Source: UBA9732 sp963599445 (lineage in GTDB: Bacteria > Spirochaetota > Spirochaetia > Sphaerochaetales > Sphaerochaetaceae). Taken from it: 63,828 bases of DNA. The DNA is taken from assembly GCA_963599445.1 (NCBI GenBank), contig CAVBWZ010000014.1, positions 1 through 63,828 of the forward strand, read 5' to 3'. The translations under genes were made by a program, and so were the position numbers. Under the pieces are notes generated by a model. It did not search any database. It was not told the origin of the DNA and saw only the letters and a list, made by a program, of their open reading frames with translations. Of the stretch, positions 51,490 through 60,897 are shown one piece after another (position 1 is the first letter of the stretch; each line of letters begins with the position of its first letter).

Positions 51490-54291
51490 TCAACCCTTGA
51501 GCTCATCGTAAGTCTTGTTTATGTCCTTGATATCCTCAAGCCTGTAGCCTATCATCTTGGAGACTCCAAGCTCCTGCTGGGTCACGCCAAGGAGGCTGTT
51601 TGATCCCATTACGGTGTTCTTGTTGTGGGTGATTATGATAAACTGGCTCTTGTCGTCGAACTTCTCCAGAACGCGCAGGAACGCACCAATGTTCCTGGCA
51701 TCCAAAGCAGCGTCTATCTCATCCAGGATGCAGAACGGCGATGGCTTGACCATATATGTTGCAAACAGAAGTGCAACGGCCGTCATCGAGCGCTCTCCAC
51801 CGGAGAGCAGCTGCATGTTCAACAGCTTCTTTCCTGGCGGTTGGGCGAATATGTCTATACCGGACTCAAGCACATTGTCGTCGTCTGTGAGCCTAAGCTC
51901 AGCCCTTCCACCTCCAAAGAGCGTCGTGTACATCTCCTGGAAGTTTTCCGCAATCTGCTTGTACGTATCAAGGAACATCTCCTCGCTTCGTCTCTTTATC
52001 TCTGCAATTACCTCTTCGAGGTCGTCCTTGGCCTTCGTGAGATCGTCCATGTTCTTGCTGTAGAAATCGAAGTTCTTCTTGGCCTCGTTGTATTCGTCCT
52101 CTGCCATGTAGTTTATGTAGCCAAGGTCCTGGATCCTCTTCTTTACGGTCTCGAGCTCGTTCTTGAGGTCCTCTACGGCCTCCGTTATCTCGTGGTCGTT
52201 GAACTCCCTAAGGCTTTTTCCCGTACTGTCGAAGAAGTCCGTGTATATCTTCTGGATCTGCTCGCCAAGGCTTCGTATGTTCTCACGCCCCGTTGCAATC
52301 TCCCCAATGAGCTGCTGCCTGCGGTTGAACTTGTCCTGGAACTGAGAGTTCTGCGCAAGCATCTGGGAGTTTTTCTCCTCAATCGTGACATTGAGGGCAT
52401 CCACTTCGTCCTTGAGGGCCCTTATGTCCTCGAACATCTCCCTTTTGCGGTTCTTGGCATCGTCTATCTTCTCAAGGACCTCGTTGACCTTGCTCTGCTC
52501 GGCCTCGAACGAATGGGAGGCATCGGAGAAATCGAACTCCATCTGCTGGAGGCTCTGCTTGAGGTCCATGATGTAGCTCTTCGTGGAATCCGCCTGCGCC
52601 TTGAACTGGACACAATCCATCTCAAGGTCCTTCAAGTCCGATTCCTTCAAGATGAGCATTCTGGAAAGCCTCTCTATCTCAGCATTGAAATCCTGGATCC
52701 TATTGCGGCAGTCCGTCTCCTTTGCATACGAACTTTCAAGCCTGTTGTCGAGCTCGACCTTCTTCGCAAGCGTTCCCTGAGGCGATACGAACTCGTCCAG
52801 GAACGTTGGAATCGTACCGCTGTACTCCTGAAAGAGCCCCTTTATCTCGTCAAGTTCCTCCAAAAGGGACTCGTCCGCATCGTCAAGCGCTTGTTGGAAC
52901 ACCTTTGGATCGAAGTCAACCGTAGCAAGGTTCCTGAGGAACTCCATCCTCTCTCCAAGTATCTTCTTGGCTTTGTTCAGCTCCTCGAAGAGCTTCTTCT
53001 CGGCCTTAGCCCTCAGCGCGGAGCTGTAGCCGCTTCCCTTTATGTTCTCCTCAAGCCTGTTGGCTATGTCGTTTGCAAGGTCGCTTATCTGCTGGGTGAT
53101 TCCGACCCTTTCCTGGGACAGGGCCTCTATTTCATGGTTCAGGTCGTCTATGTCAAGCTGATGCCTGATCCTATCGGCCTTGAGCTTCTCGATCTCCTCA
53201 GTGGCCCGCTCTATGCTTTGGTCCGTAAGGCGTATGTTCTCCAAAGTGGAATCCAACGACGCCTGCTTCTCCTCAAGCCTCTGACGGTCCTTGTCGATCC
53301 TTTCCTGAACCTGCTGGGCCTTTGCCTTGGCGTCCTTGGTACGTTGGGACACTTCGTTGAACCTTTCGTTGTAGAAGTCAAGCTCAGTGTTTATGGAATT
53401 GACCTTCTCCTCGTTCCTATGCATGTTTGCGCTTATGCCATCGCGCTTGAGTCTGAGCTCCTCCAGTTCGTTCCTTTGCCTGTCAAGGCCTTCCCTTGCG
53501 GTGTCCATGACAGCGTCTATTGCAGCGGCTTCGTCCTCAAGTTTTGTCTGTTGCTCCTGCCTGAAATCTTTGAGCTTGGTGAGTGACTGCAGATACGAAA
53601 GCTGCAGCTCCACCTCAAGAGTCTCCTTCCTTGCAGAAAGCTCCCTGTGCTTGAGAACCTTGTCCAGCTGCCCCTTCCTTGAGTTGTAGACCTTCTCGGC
53701 CTCCCTCAGAAGAAGCTCCACCTGGGCCATGTTCTCATCAGTCTTCTGAAGCTTCTTGGCCGCCTCGTCGCTCTGCTGTTTGAAACGGCTTATTCCAGAG
53801 GCCTCTTCGAATATGTAGCGCCTGTCCTCTGGCTTGAGGGACAGGATCTGGTCTATCTTTCCCTGTTCAAGGATGCTGTAGGAGGCCTTTCCAACGCCGG
53901 TGTCCATGAAAAGCTCCTTGACGTTCCTAAGGAGCACCCTGTTACGATTTATGTAGTATTCGTTGTCTCCGTTGCGGAACAGCCTTCTCTTTATCTCCAC
54001 CTCTGTAGCATCTATGTTGAGCTGATGCTCCTCGTTGTTCAATGTGAGGATGACCTCGCACATGGGCATTGGCTTTCTGAAGTCCGTACCGTTGAAGATG
54101 ACGTCCTCCCTCTTTGCCGCCCTTATCGCACTTGAAGCCTGGGTTCCAAGGACCCACTTTATGGAGTCGACGACATTGCTCTTTCCGCTGCCGTTCGGCC
54201 CAAGCAACGACGTTATGCCGTCCGAGAATTCGAATTTGGTCCTATCCGCAAAGGATTTGAAACCATAAAGCTCCACAGATTTTAAAAACAC
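51490..54291 (-). CDS. smc: Chromosome segregation protein SMC, short form
   Basis: A 933-residue SMC ATPase for chromosome compaction. Walker A is GPNGSGKS (31-38), the signature LLSGGERS lies near 830 and Walker B FCILDEIDAALD near 855. Two long coiled coils flank residues about 430-520. That central segment (GYSSALRAKAEKKLFEELN and on to EFVSPQGTLAKK) does not look like the usual SMC hinge. The total is about 250 residues shorter than a standard bacterial SMC. GTG at 54291 follows GAGG with five bases; GTG at 54297 is the alternative. Confidence 0.92.
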   Translation of the reverse strand: MFLKSVELYGFKSFADRTKFEFSDGITSLLGPNGSGKSNVVDSIKWVLGTQASSAIRAAKREDVIFNGTDFRKPMPMCEVILTLNNEEHQLNIDATEVEIKRRLFRNGDNEYYINRNRVLLRNVKELFMDTGVGKASYSILEQGKIDQILSLKPEDRRYIFEEASGISRFKQQSDEAAKKLQKTDENMAQVELLLREAEKVYNSRKGQLDKVLKHRELSARKETLEVELQLSYLQSLTKLKDFRQEQQTKLEDEAAAIDAVMDTAREGLDRQRNELEELRLKRDGISANMHRNEEKVNSINTELDFYNERFNEVSQRTKDAKAKAQQVQERIDKDRQRLEEKQASLDSTLENIRLTDQSIERATEEIEKLKADRIRHQLDIDDLNHEIEALSQERVGITQQISDLANDIANRLEENIKGSGYSSALRAKAEKKLFEELNKAKKILGERMEFLRNLATVDFDPKVFQQALDDADESLLEELDEIKGLFQEYSGTIPTFLDEFVSPQGTLAKKVELDNRLESSYAKETDCRNRIQDFNAEIERLSRMLILKESDLKDLEMDCVQFKAQADSTKSYIMDLKQSLQQMEFDFSDASHSFEAEQSKVNEVLEKIDDAKNRKREMFEDIRALKDEVDALNVTIEEKNSQMLAQNSQFQDKFNRRQQLIGEIATGRENIRSLGEQIQKIYTDFFDSTGKSLREFNDHEITEAVEDLKNELETVKKRIQDLGYINYMAEDEYNEAKKNFDFYSKNMDDLTKAKDDLEEVIAEIKRRSEEMFLDTYKQIAENFQEMYTTLFGGGRAELRLTDDDNVLESGIDIFAQPPGKKLLNMQLLSGGERSMTAVALLFATYMVKPSPFCILDEIDAALDARNIGAFLRVLEKFDDKSQFIIITHNKNTVMGSNSLLGVTQQELGVSKMIGYRLEDIKDINKTYDELKG

Positions 54292-54371
54292 GTTCACCTC
54301 ACAAAGAACTTGTCTGGATTACTAGAACAGGAGAAATATAGCATAAGGATTTGTTTTTTGTCAGGCCCTAC

Positions 54372-54401
54372 TTGACGTTTTCCCGTCTTATTGGGTATAA
54401 A
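54372..54401 (+). promoter_or_regulatory. Promoter of tRNA-Gly
   Basis: TTGACG (54372-54377), 18-base spacer, TATAAA (54396-54401); the tRNA begins 13 bases further on. Confidence 0.75.
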
Positions 54402-54414
54402 TACGTTCGTACGT

Positions 54415-54485
54415 GCGCTTGTGGTATAATGGTATTACCTCAGCCTTCCAAGCTGAAGAAGCGGGTTCGACTCCCGTCGGGCGCT
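54415..54485 (+). tRNA. tRNA-Gly (anticodon TCC)
   Basis: Acceptor GCGCTTG pairs with CGGGCGC through two G-T pairs. The D-arm contains GGTA...TACC, the anticodon loop is CTTCCAA with TCC, and the T-arm has TTCGACT between CGGG and CCCG. 3' CCA is not encoded. Confidence 0.95.
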
Positions 54486-54489
54486 TAAG

Positions 54490-54516
54490 ACCACGCTCAT
54501 GCGTGGTTTTTTGTTT
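54490..54516 (+). terminator. Terminator of tRNA-Gly
   Basis: ACCACGC/GCGTGGT stem with a TCAT loop, followed by a T-rich run, five bases after the tRNA. Confidence 0.88.
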
Positions 54517-54577
54517 TCCAAGCTCGTACATCCATGTACGGATTGCGAATACACTATCATAGCGGAGGGGTTTTCCT

Positions 54578-54829
54578 ATGGGTCAGCGTGGTGAAGTTTT
54601 CTCAACCAAGTTCGTAACGAACGACAGAACCTATTTCTTCAATGTCAAGGAGAACTACAAAGGCGACATGTACCTGAACATAGTCGAGAGCAAAGTCACC
54701 GCAGACGAAGGCCGTTTCATCCGCCAAAGTGTAATCGTCTATCCAGAGGACCTTGGAGAGTTCATCCGCGAGTTCCAGAAGTCAGTCGACTTCATGAAGG
54801 TCCACGCAAACAAGAGGGATTCCCAGTAA
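54578..54829 (+). CDS. PUR-domain (DUF3276) nucleic-acid-binding protein, BpuR-like
   Basis: An 83-residue protein. MGQRGEVFSTKF and RTYFFNVKENYKGDMYLNIVESK closely follow the pattern of the Borrelia PUR protein BpuR, a DNA/RNA-binding regulator. GGAGG lies nine bases before the ATG. Single-gene unit between the tRNA-Gly and the convergent rnhB. Confidence 0.9.
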   Translation: MGQRGEVFSTKFVTNDRTYFFNVKENYKGDMYLNIVESKVTADEGRFIRQSVIVYPEDLGEFIREFQKSVDFMKVHANKRDSQ

Positions 54830-54859
54830 GGGCTCAACGCTCAACGAACCAACAGCGAA

Positions 54860-55486
54860 TCAGTATTTGAACGTCTTTCTATGTATGGGGCACGGCCCGT
54901 ATTTGTAGAGCATTTCCTTATGCAAAGGGCACGGATATCCTTTGTGCCTCTCAAATCCATACTCAGGCCACTTCGTTGCGGCGCATACCATGAACCTGTC
55001 CCTTGCGTTCTTGGCAAGGATCGAGGCCGCCATTATGGCAGGGATCTTAGAGTCCCCCTTCACTATCGCCATGCACGGGAAATCCACACGAGGTGTCTTA
55101 TTGCCATCGACAAGGAGTATGTCTGCATCCAAACCCTTCTTTTCCAACTGAACACGGACCTTTTCAAAAGCCCTCTTCATTGCAAGAAGAGATGCCTGTA
55201 GGATATTGATTTCATCTATTTCTTTGGGAGTAGCCCAACACACGGCCCAGGCAAGGGCCTTATCCTTTATGACAGGCTCTACCAAAAGGCGCTTCTTTTC
55301 AGACATCTTCTTGGAGTCGTTCAAAAGCCCGAAGGGGAAATCCTGCGGCAGCACCACCGCAGAAGCACAGACGGGACCGGCCAAAGGCCCGCGTCCCGCC
55401 TCGTCAGCACCAATTACAAGTGCATGGTCGTATATATGGTCATCAACGAATTGTGACTCATCAAACAGTAGGAACTGCTCCTGCAT
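54860..55486 (-). CDS. rnhB: Ribonuclease HII
   Basis: A 208-residue enzyme that cuts RNA in RNA-DNA hybrids and at single ribonucleotides. It has VIGADEAGRGPLAGPVCASAV (D-E catalytic pair), the LLVDG Asp in ILLVDGNKTP, IPAIMAASILAKNARDR and EYGFERHKGYPCPLHKEML. TTG at 55498 is an alternative start. It follows arcC by about 40 bases. Confidence 0.95.
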   Translation of the reverse strand: MQEQFLLFDESQFVDDHIYDHALVIGADEAGRGPLAGPVCASAVVLPQDFPFGLLNDSKKMSEKKRLLVEPVIKDKALAWAVCWATPKEIDEINILQASLLAMKRAFEKVRVQLEKKGLDADILLVDGNKTPRVDFPCMAIVKGDSKIPAIMAASILAKNARDRFMVCAATKWPEYGFERHKGYPCPLHKEMLYKYGPCPIHRKTFKY

Positions 55487-55528
55487 TCCAAAACCCAAAG
55501 CTCAAGGATATCGGCCTAAAGCCTGATA

Positions 55529-56464
55529 TCAGCCAAGAACGACCTTGGTTCCAGTCTCGCCCTTGAGTGCCTGAAGGGCCTTGTCAAGGGATGTGATGAT
55601 TGCAACCCTACCCTTCTTGCTCTCTGCGAACTGCACGCAGGCCTGGACCTTTGGAAGCATCGAGCCTGGTGCGAAGTGTCCCTGAGCGGCAAGCTCCTTG
55701 GCCTTGGAGGTGGTGAGCTCGGAAAGCCACTCTTCGTTCTCCTTTCTGAAGTTGATTGCAACCTTCTCAACGGCGGTGAGGATTACAAGCTGGTCTGCAT
55801 CGATGAGCTCTGCAAGCTTCTCGGATGCAAAGTCCTTGTCTATGACCGCAGGGGTTCCGTAGAGCTTTCCGTCCTTGCGAACGACAGGGATACCACCGCC
55901 ACCGACTGTGATGACGACGCATCCCTGAGCGATAAGGCCCTCAACGGCCCTCTTCTCTATTACATCGATCGGCTTTGGAGATGGAACGACCTGCCTGTAG
56001 CCACGACCTGCATCCTCGACCATCGTGTAGCCCTTCTCCTTGGCGATCCTATCTGCGGTCTCCTTGTCATAGAAGGCTCCAACCGGCTTTGTGGGATGGG
56101 AGAAAGCCTGGTCGTTCTCATCGACGAGCACCTGCGTCACGACGGTTGCAACCTCCTTGTCCATTCCACGGGAGGCAAGCTCGTTACCAATTGCGTTCTG
56201 AAGGTGATATCCAATGTAACCCTGGCTCATTGCACCACACTCTGGGAACGGCATATCGCTCTTGATGGCCTTTGCCTCCGCAGCGGTGGCCATACCAAGA
56301 TTTATCATTCCAACCTGTGGTCCGTTTCCATGGGCGATAACGACCTCGTTGCCCGCAGCGATAAGGTCCACGATGGGCTTTGCAGTCTCCCTGACCAACT
56401 CAAGCTGCTCATACGGGGTGTTCCCCAACGCATTTCCACCAAGTGCAATGACAATCTTTGACAT
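55529..56464 (-). CDS. arcC: Carbamate kinase
   Basis: A 311-residue amino-acid-kinase-fold enzyme making ATP from carbamoyl phosphate. It has IVIALGGNALG, VIAHGNGPQVGMINLG, RRVVPSPKP-type YRQVVPSPKP, VVITVGGGGIPVV and the C-terminal MLPKVQACVQFAESK motif. No other arginine-deiminase genes are near. GAGGA precedes the ATG. Confidence 0.95.
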   Translation of the reverse strand: MSKIVIALGGNALGNTPYEQLELVRETAKPIVDLIAAGNEVVIAHGNGPQVGMINLGMATAAEAKAIKSDMPFPECGAMSQGYIGYHLQNAIGNELASRGMDKEVATVVTQVLVDENDQAFSHPTKPVGAFYDKETADRIAKEKGYTMVEDAGRGYRQVVPSPKPIDVIEKRAVEGLIAQGCVVITVGGGGIPVVRKDGKLYGTPAVIDKDFASEKLAELIDADQLVILTAVEKVAINFRKENEEWLSELTTSKAKELAAQGHFAPGSMLPKVQACVQFAESKKGRVAIITSLDKALQALKGETGTKVVLG

Positions 56465-56640
56465 ATCCTAATCCTCTCTTGATAACTTCTCTTGCTTGCA
56501 GTACTTGCATCACCTGCAACATCCGCCCTAGACCGATGTCCCTGAGCCTTCCCAAGGCCACCGCCCCACTGCATGACGATAGTATACCCCAAACGCAACA
56601 AATTGCAACAAAAACCGATGCCTTTGTGAGTTTTCTCTTT

Positions 56641-56703
56641 TGCGGGCGCATGTTGGCGTATGTAGACGCATGTGAGCGTTCTTTGGCGGACTACGGCGCA
56701 CTA
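56641..56703. repeat. Degenerate 10-bp tandem array
   Basis: Six consecutive 10-base units share a GCG core: TGCGGGCGCA, TGTTGGCGTA, TGTAGACGCA, TGTGAGCGTT, CTTTGGCGGA, CTACGGCGCA. It lies between arcC and the lipoprotein at 56712. The rest of the 247-base gap shows nothing else clear. Confidence 0.75.
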
Positions 56704-56711
56704 GGACCGTG

Positions 56712-58604
56712 CTACTCTTTTTCTATAACGGTGAATTTGATTGTATAGGAGTTTCCTTTTTCTATTGAAAGAGTCTCCACATCTGCCACTATACGATAAG
56801 GGAAATCATCCTCCGAAACTCCTTCATTCAAGCCAATAACCGCTCTTACCGGAAGATCTTCACCAAGCCCATCCTCAAAAAGACCCATTTTTTGAGTATT
56901 CGGCCAACGATTGAAATACTCGGGTCCTGACCACCCTCCAACAGATGAGTTTCCGCAATACAAATCAATCCTATTTGCAAGAGAGGAGAACTCATCATTT
57001 ACAATCATTTCCGAAAAATCAACCGTAACGTAAGCAGAATAAGGTTTTGTGTACATGTTCAATGAGATTTCAAACTCTTCCCCTTCAGAAACAGTAAATG
57101 AACTATTTGATACACTCCAAAAATGTCTACTGGTATCATCATCACTGCAGTACGATGATGATGAAGTACATGAGTATGTATCGGAAGGAATTTTTACTCT
57201 TATGTGGTCTATGTAATCTGACAACGCAAAAGCCCCACGATTGTAGTATTTTTCATTTTGAGAAAATCTCGAATTTTCTGCATCAAAATAGACTGTAGTC
57301 TTCTGAGTATCAGAATATAGGTCTCTATGACAGATATTAATTGATAATTCCGAAGACGTATCAATATCACTGTCAATCACAACAAACACAATAGTCCTGT
57401 TTTCTTTTAAGGTCTCATCTTTAACAAAAGAACACGTATACCCATCAGTAATCGACAAACACGAGAGAGACGAATCATTTTCGATGATTTTAACTACTTT
57501 GGTATTCCAAGGAGCAAAGATATCGGAATTTCCATTTTCATCGCCACATCTGACATTAAACTCATAAGGAAGAAGAACAAGACTGACAAGATTGAATTCA
57601 ACCTCGCCTTGGACTGTCACAGAATCGGAACCTTTGGAAAAACTTGATGACTGAGTCTTTATCCTTTCATTGGAGGTGATATTAAACGTCACTGATTCGC
57701 TCCAAACAATCTTGTCATCGGAAACAAATAGTGAAAGAGTATGTTCTCCCTCACAAAGAGTTTCAACAGACACCTCCAAATCCTCATATACTTTTGGTTC
57801 ACTGAGAGGAATCTCATCTATCACCCAAAAAGCGGTCTTGGGACTGATTCCAGTAATCACAGAAGAGGCCTTGAGAACTCCATCACATCTAACTGATTTC
57901 GATTCGAGACTTATTGTTATGGATGGAGTTTGAGATATCTCATTGACGATGGATACGGAACCATCGGTCACAAGCTGAAAGGTAGCATCGTAAACTGCCG
58001 TCTTGTCCTTTATGATTCTCAAAGAACCAAGCTTTATTGTCTCGCTAGTATCGGTTCTAGTGATACAAAACGAGTAGAAACCATTTGCAAGTTCAACCAA
58101 TGCGGTATATTTGCCATCTAAGTATGTTAAGTTTCCTGTCTTGACATCCCTTCCTGAAGCATCCTTAATCAAGTAACTTAGAGCATATCCATCATTTGCC
58201 GTGATAGACATTGAGAACCATCCATTTCCCTGAAGTTCCGTTACAGTAATGGAGAACGAATTTATCTTATTTGCCCTAACTTCACACAAAGCAGAACCCG
58301 TTCCTACCACATCTCCATCACGGTTGAGGCCCTCGACGGTTACGTTGTATGTTCCAACAGGAACAGAAATAGCATAATTCGATTCCTTGCTTGCTTTCGA
58401 TTCAAATACACTTTCATCAGAGGAGTTCTTGACAACGACATTGTAAGAGACGACCTCCATTGATACAGCTTGAAGCCCTTTCCCAACATCAGATTCCATA
58501 GAAAGTTTTAGGACCCCGGTTTTTACAGCATCATTTTGATTACAGCCCACAAAACAAAGCAAAACTGCCAACACTAGAATCAATAGAGAAAAACACTTCG
58601 ACAT
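56712..58604 (-). CDS. Lipoprotein of a paralogous family, copy 1
   Basis: A 630-residue predicted lipoprotein (lipobox FVGC, Cys21). The first 200 residues match the gene at 58691: GVLKLSMESDVGKGLQAVSMEV / VSYNVVVKNSS / SNYAISVPVGTYNVTVEGLN / GDVVGTGSALCEVRANK. This is a carbohydrate-binding-like or Big-like beta domain. The C-terminal 400 residues are unlike copy 2. The gene is markedly AT-richer than the housekeeping neighbours. AGGAGG lies six bases before the ATG. Likely surface or periplasmic; function unknown. Confidence 0.7.
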   Translation of the reverse strand: MSKCFSLLILVLAVLLCFVGCNQNDAVKTGVLKLSMESDVGKGLQAVSMEVVSYNVVVKNSSDESVFESKASKESNYAISVPVGTYNVTVEGLNRDGDVVGTGSALCEVRANKINSFSITVTELQGNGWFSMSITANDGYALSYLIKDASGRDVKTGNLTYLDGKYTALVELANGFYSFCITRTDTSETIKLGSLRIIKDKTAVYDATFQLVTDGSVSIVNEISQTPSITISLESKSVRCDGVLKASSVITGISPKTAFWVIDEIPLSEPKVYEDLEVSVETLCEGEHTLSLFVSDDKIVWSESVTFNITSNERIKTQSSSFSKGSDSVTVQGEVEFNLVSLVLLPYEFNVRCGDENGNSDIFAPWNTKVVKIIENDSSLSCLSITDGYTCSFVKDETLKENRTIVFVVIDSDIDTSSELSINICHRDLYSDTQKTTVYFDAENSRFSQNEKYYNRGAFALSDYIDHIRVKIPSDTYSCTSSSSYCSDDDTSRHFWSVSNSSFTVSEGEEFEISLNMYTKPYSAYVTVDFSEMIVNDEFSSLANRIDLYCGNSSVGGWSGPEYFNRWPNTQKMGLFEDGLGEDLPVRAVIGLNEGVSEDDFPYRIVADVETLSIEKGNSYTIKFTVIEKE

Positions 58605-58629
58605 GACACCCCTCCTAAATACCTATTCG

Positions 58630-58658
58630 ATTTTATCATGTAGTCATGGACGGCACAA
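58630..58658 (-). promoter_or_regulatory. Promoter of lipoprotein copy 1
   Basis: On the minus strand TTGTGC (58653-58658), a 17-base spacer and TAAAAT (58630-58635), about 25 bases before the ATG. Confidence 0.5.
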
Positions 58659-58690
58659 GTTCACTACTTTTTTTCGTTGTTTTCTTGTTG

Positions 58691-60844
58691 CTATATATAG
58701 TCTTCGATTTCAGGTTCAATGAACTCATTTGTCAGAATTATTTCTAGTATTTCCATAGCGTTAGCACTCCAGACTTTAGAATCCGGATAGTAAATATGCA
58801 TGTATGCACAAAAAGAATTGTACGGATTGCAACGGAAGCCCCTGATTCTTTCATACACCTCTATAATCCTCTCAGGACAGTATATCCTTATGCTTGCGTT
58901 TCCAGACAAACTATAATAGAAGCCCTCTTCTTCAACTATAGGAGTCCCATCTCCAAGTTCCAGACTGTTTTTGTTGTATGCACATATGGAATAATCCGAA
59001 ATGCTCATATCTTTGACCTCATCTAGTTCTTTGGACACAACAATCCTTGAGGTATTGATGTTTTCATCTACATTTGGAGAGATGTACTCAGTTCCAATCA
59101 AAACATCTAGTACATCTTCGACATCAACACCCCACAAGTAAGTTGGCACTGTGGGATAGAACTTCCTCAAGTACCATTCAAAAGCATCGGAAGCATCCCC
59201 TCCTCCACCAGAGGCAAGGTACAAATCATATACTTCTGATGGATAATAAAGATTGTAGTAATTGTCGTTTGGATGTCCTTCAATCCTTTGTACAAAGAAA
59301 CCTTTTTCAGCACCAGCATTAATCCCATTTCCTAGCATCAGTTCGTCTGGCCAATATCGAAGAACATTGATGTATCCAAATCCTGATTCGACAAATCGCA
59401 AGTCATTCCAAACACCAAACATACTGTTGTTCTTGTCAAATCCACAAACACTGCATTTTCCATTTTCTCCCGATTCATCATGATCTCCATAGGTATCCAA
59501 TGCAAGTTTTTGATCTCTAAAGACATCAGCTTCAATATGTCTAGTTTCGTCATAAATAATATAGGCTTTAGTCATATTTGGAGCAGAATCCAGCTTTTCC
59601 AGCAAAAGAGAGTGATAATGGTCATTAATGTTCCAGTCGTAGTAGAATTTTGCTTGTTCATTTTTATTCTTTGGAATCCAAAGACAGTATTCGTCATTGT
59701 TCATGTCTGATTTCATGTCCGATTTCCAAATTAAACGATATCCATCGTCAAGTTTTTCAGCTTTATAGTAATCTCCATTGAACTCAATTTTTCTTCCCCT
59801 ATAGAATGAAACATTGATACATCCTTCCGTTATTTCAAAGAAATATCTCCATCCTTCGGTCTGCATTTCACCATAATACCATCCATGGAGACCTTCATAT
59901 CTTTTGTTTACGATTGTTTTATCAGACCAAATTAACCCAGTTTCATCAGCAACGACGAAAACGAATTCCATCCCTTCATCAGATGTTTCCCAGCCATCTT
60001 CCACATAGTCCATATATTCCTTGGAGGACTCTTTTTCCACTCCATCGACTACCCATTTATAGTAATTGGGAACCATTCCTTCAACTTTGGCTTTCACTAC
60101 TAGACTACCATCATCCATAATGCTTGTCTCAAATGTAATAGAGGGAACATCTACAATATCGTTTACAATTGCAACGTTCCCTTTTACTTCAAAATCAAGT
60201 TTCTTGGAATCCGATGTCAAAGTATTGCTGATGATTCTCATTGTATCGCTCCAGACCACGCTATCACCAAGCTTTACTTCAAAACAATAGAAACCATTGT
60301 CCAATTCGAACTCAGACTTATACTCAATGTAGCTAGAGGAATCACCTGGAATTTCATTGAAGGTCTTGGATGCTACAAATTGAAGCGATTCTTCAGTCGA
60401 GACATACTTATAAATGGTAGCAATCAACCCCGGATCAGACTTCATATAAGCAGACAAAGAGAGTTTTCCTTTCCCCTGTATTTCAGACACATGAATCGAA
60501 ACTGAATATGCCTTTCCGGCATTAACCTTGGCTGTTGAAGAGCCTGTTCCAATCACATATCCATCCTTATTCAGCGCATCAACTACAATTGTGTATGAAC
60601 CTACAGGGAGTGAAATTTCATAATAAGAATCACTACCACCAGCATCAAAGAATGCATCTCCTGAAGAATCCTTTACCATCACCTTATAGGATAGAACTTC
60701 CATAGAAATTGGCTGTATCCCCTTGGAAATCCTTGAATCAATAGCAAGTCGCAGGACTCCATTCTCAACAACATCGCTTGAACAGCCTATGAAGAAAACT
60801 AGAACAGTAAAGAACAAAACACTATACAGGATGATTTTTTTCAT
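58691..60844 (-). CDS. Lipoprotein of a paralogous family, copy 2
   Basis: A 717-residue predicted lipoprotein (lipobox FIGC, Cys21). Residues 22-200 are homologous to copy 1 (GVLRLAIDSRISKGIQPISMEV, VSEIQGKGKLSLS and so on). The remainder is different and includes a HHE/Cys region (GKCSVCGFDKNNSMFG) and a C-terminal repeat (VEDVLDVLIGTEYISPNVDE versus MEILEIILTNEFIEPEIEDY). Start chosen at 60844 by GGAGG; the frame is open to 60889. Low GC. The promoter carries a G7 tract. Confidence 0.7.
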   Translation of the reverse strand: MKKIILYSVLFFTVLVFFIGCSSDVVENGVLRLAIDSRISKGIQPISMEVLSYKVMVKDSSGDAFFDAGGSDSYYEISLPVGSYTIVVDALNKDGYVIGTGSSTAKVNAGKAYSVSIHVSEIQGKGKLSLSAYMKSDPGLIATIYKYVSTEESLQFVASKTFNEIPGDSSSYIEYKSEFELDNGFYCFEVKLGDSVVWSDTMRIISNTLTSDSKKLDFEVKGNVAIVNDIVDVPSITFETSIMDDGSLVVKAKVEGMVPNYYKWVVDGVEKESSKEYMDYVEDGWETSDEGMEFVFVVADETGLIWSDKTIVNKRYEGLHGWYYGEMQTEGWRYFFEITEGCINVSFYRGRKIEFNGDYYKAEKLDDGYRLIWKSDMKSDMNNDEYCLWIPKNKNEQAKFYYDWNINDHYHSLLLEKLDSAPNMTKAYIIYDETRHIEADVFRDQKLALDTYGDHDESGENGKCSVCGFDKNNSMFGVWNDLRFVESGFGYINVLRYWPDELMLGNGINAGAEKGFFVQRIEGHPNDNYYNLYYPSEVYDLYLASGGGGDASDAFEWYLRKFYPTVPTYLWGVDVEDVLDVLIGTEYISPNVDENINTSRIVVSKELDEVKDMSISDYSICAYNKNSLELGDGTPIVEEEGFYYSLSGNASIRIYCPERIIEVYERIRGFRCNPYNSFCAYMHIYYPDSKVWSANAMEILEIILTNEFIEPEIEDYI

Positions 60845-60869
60845 ATCTCCCTCCCTATTTCGCAGTTTT

Positions 60870-60897
60870 ACTATATCCCCCCCGACCATATAATCAA
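60870..60897 (-). promoter_or_regulatory. Promoter of lipoprotein copy 2 with a G7 tract in the spacer
   Basis: On the minus strand TTGATT (60892-60897), a 16-base spacer containing seven G (60877-60883), and TATAGT (60870-60875). A change of one base in the tract would alter the spacing, as in phase-variable promoters. Confidence 0.6.

Noticed and set aside
51625..53586. A 653-codon open frame on the plus strand across smc
   Set aside because: It is antisense to a clear SMC gene and encodes a Leu/Val-rich sequence typical of the complement of coiled-coil codons.
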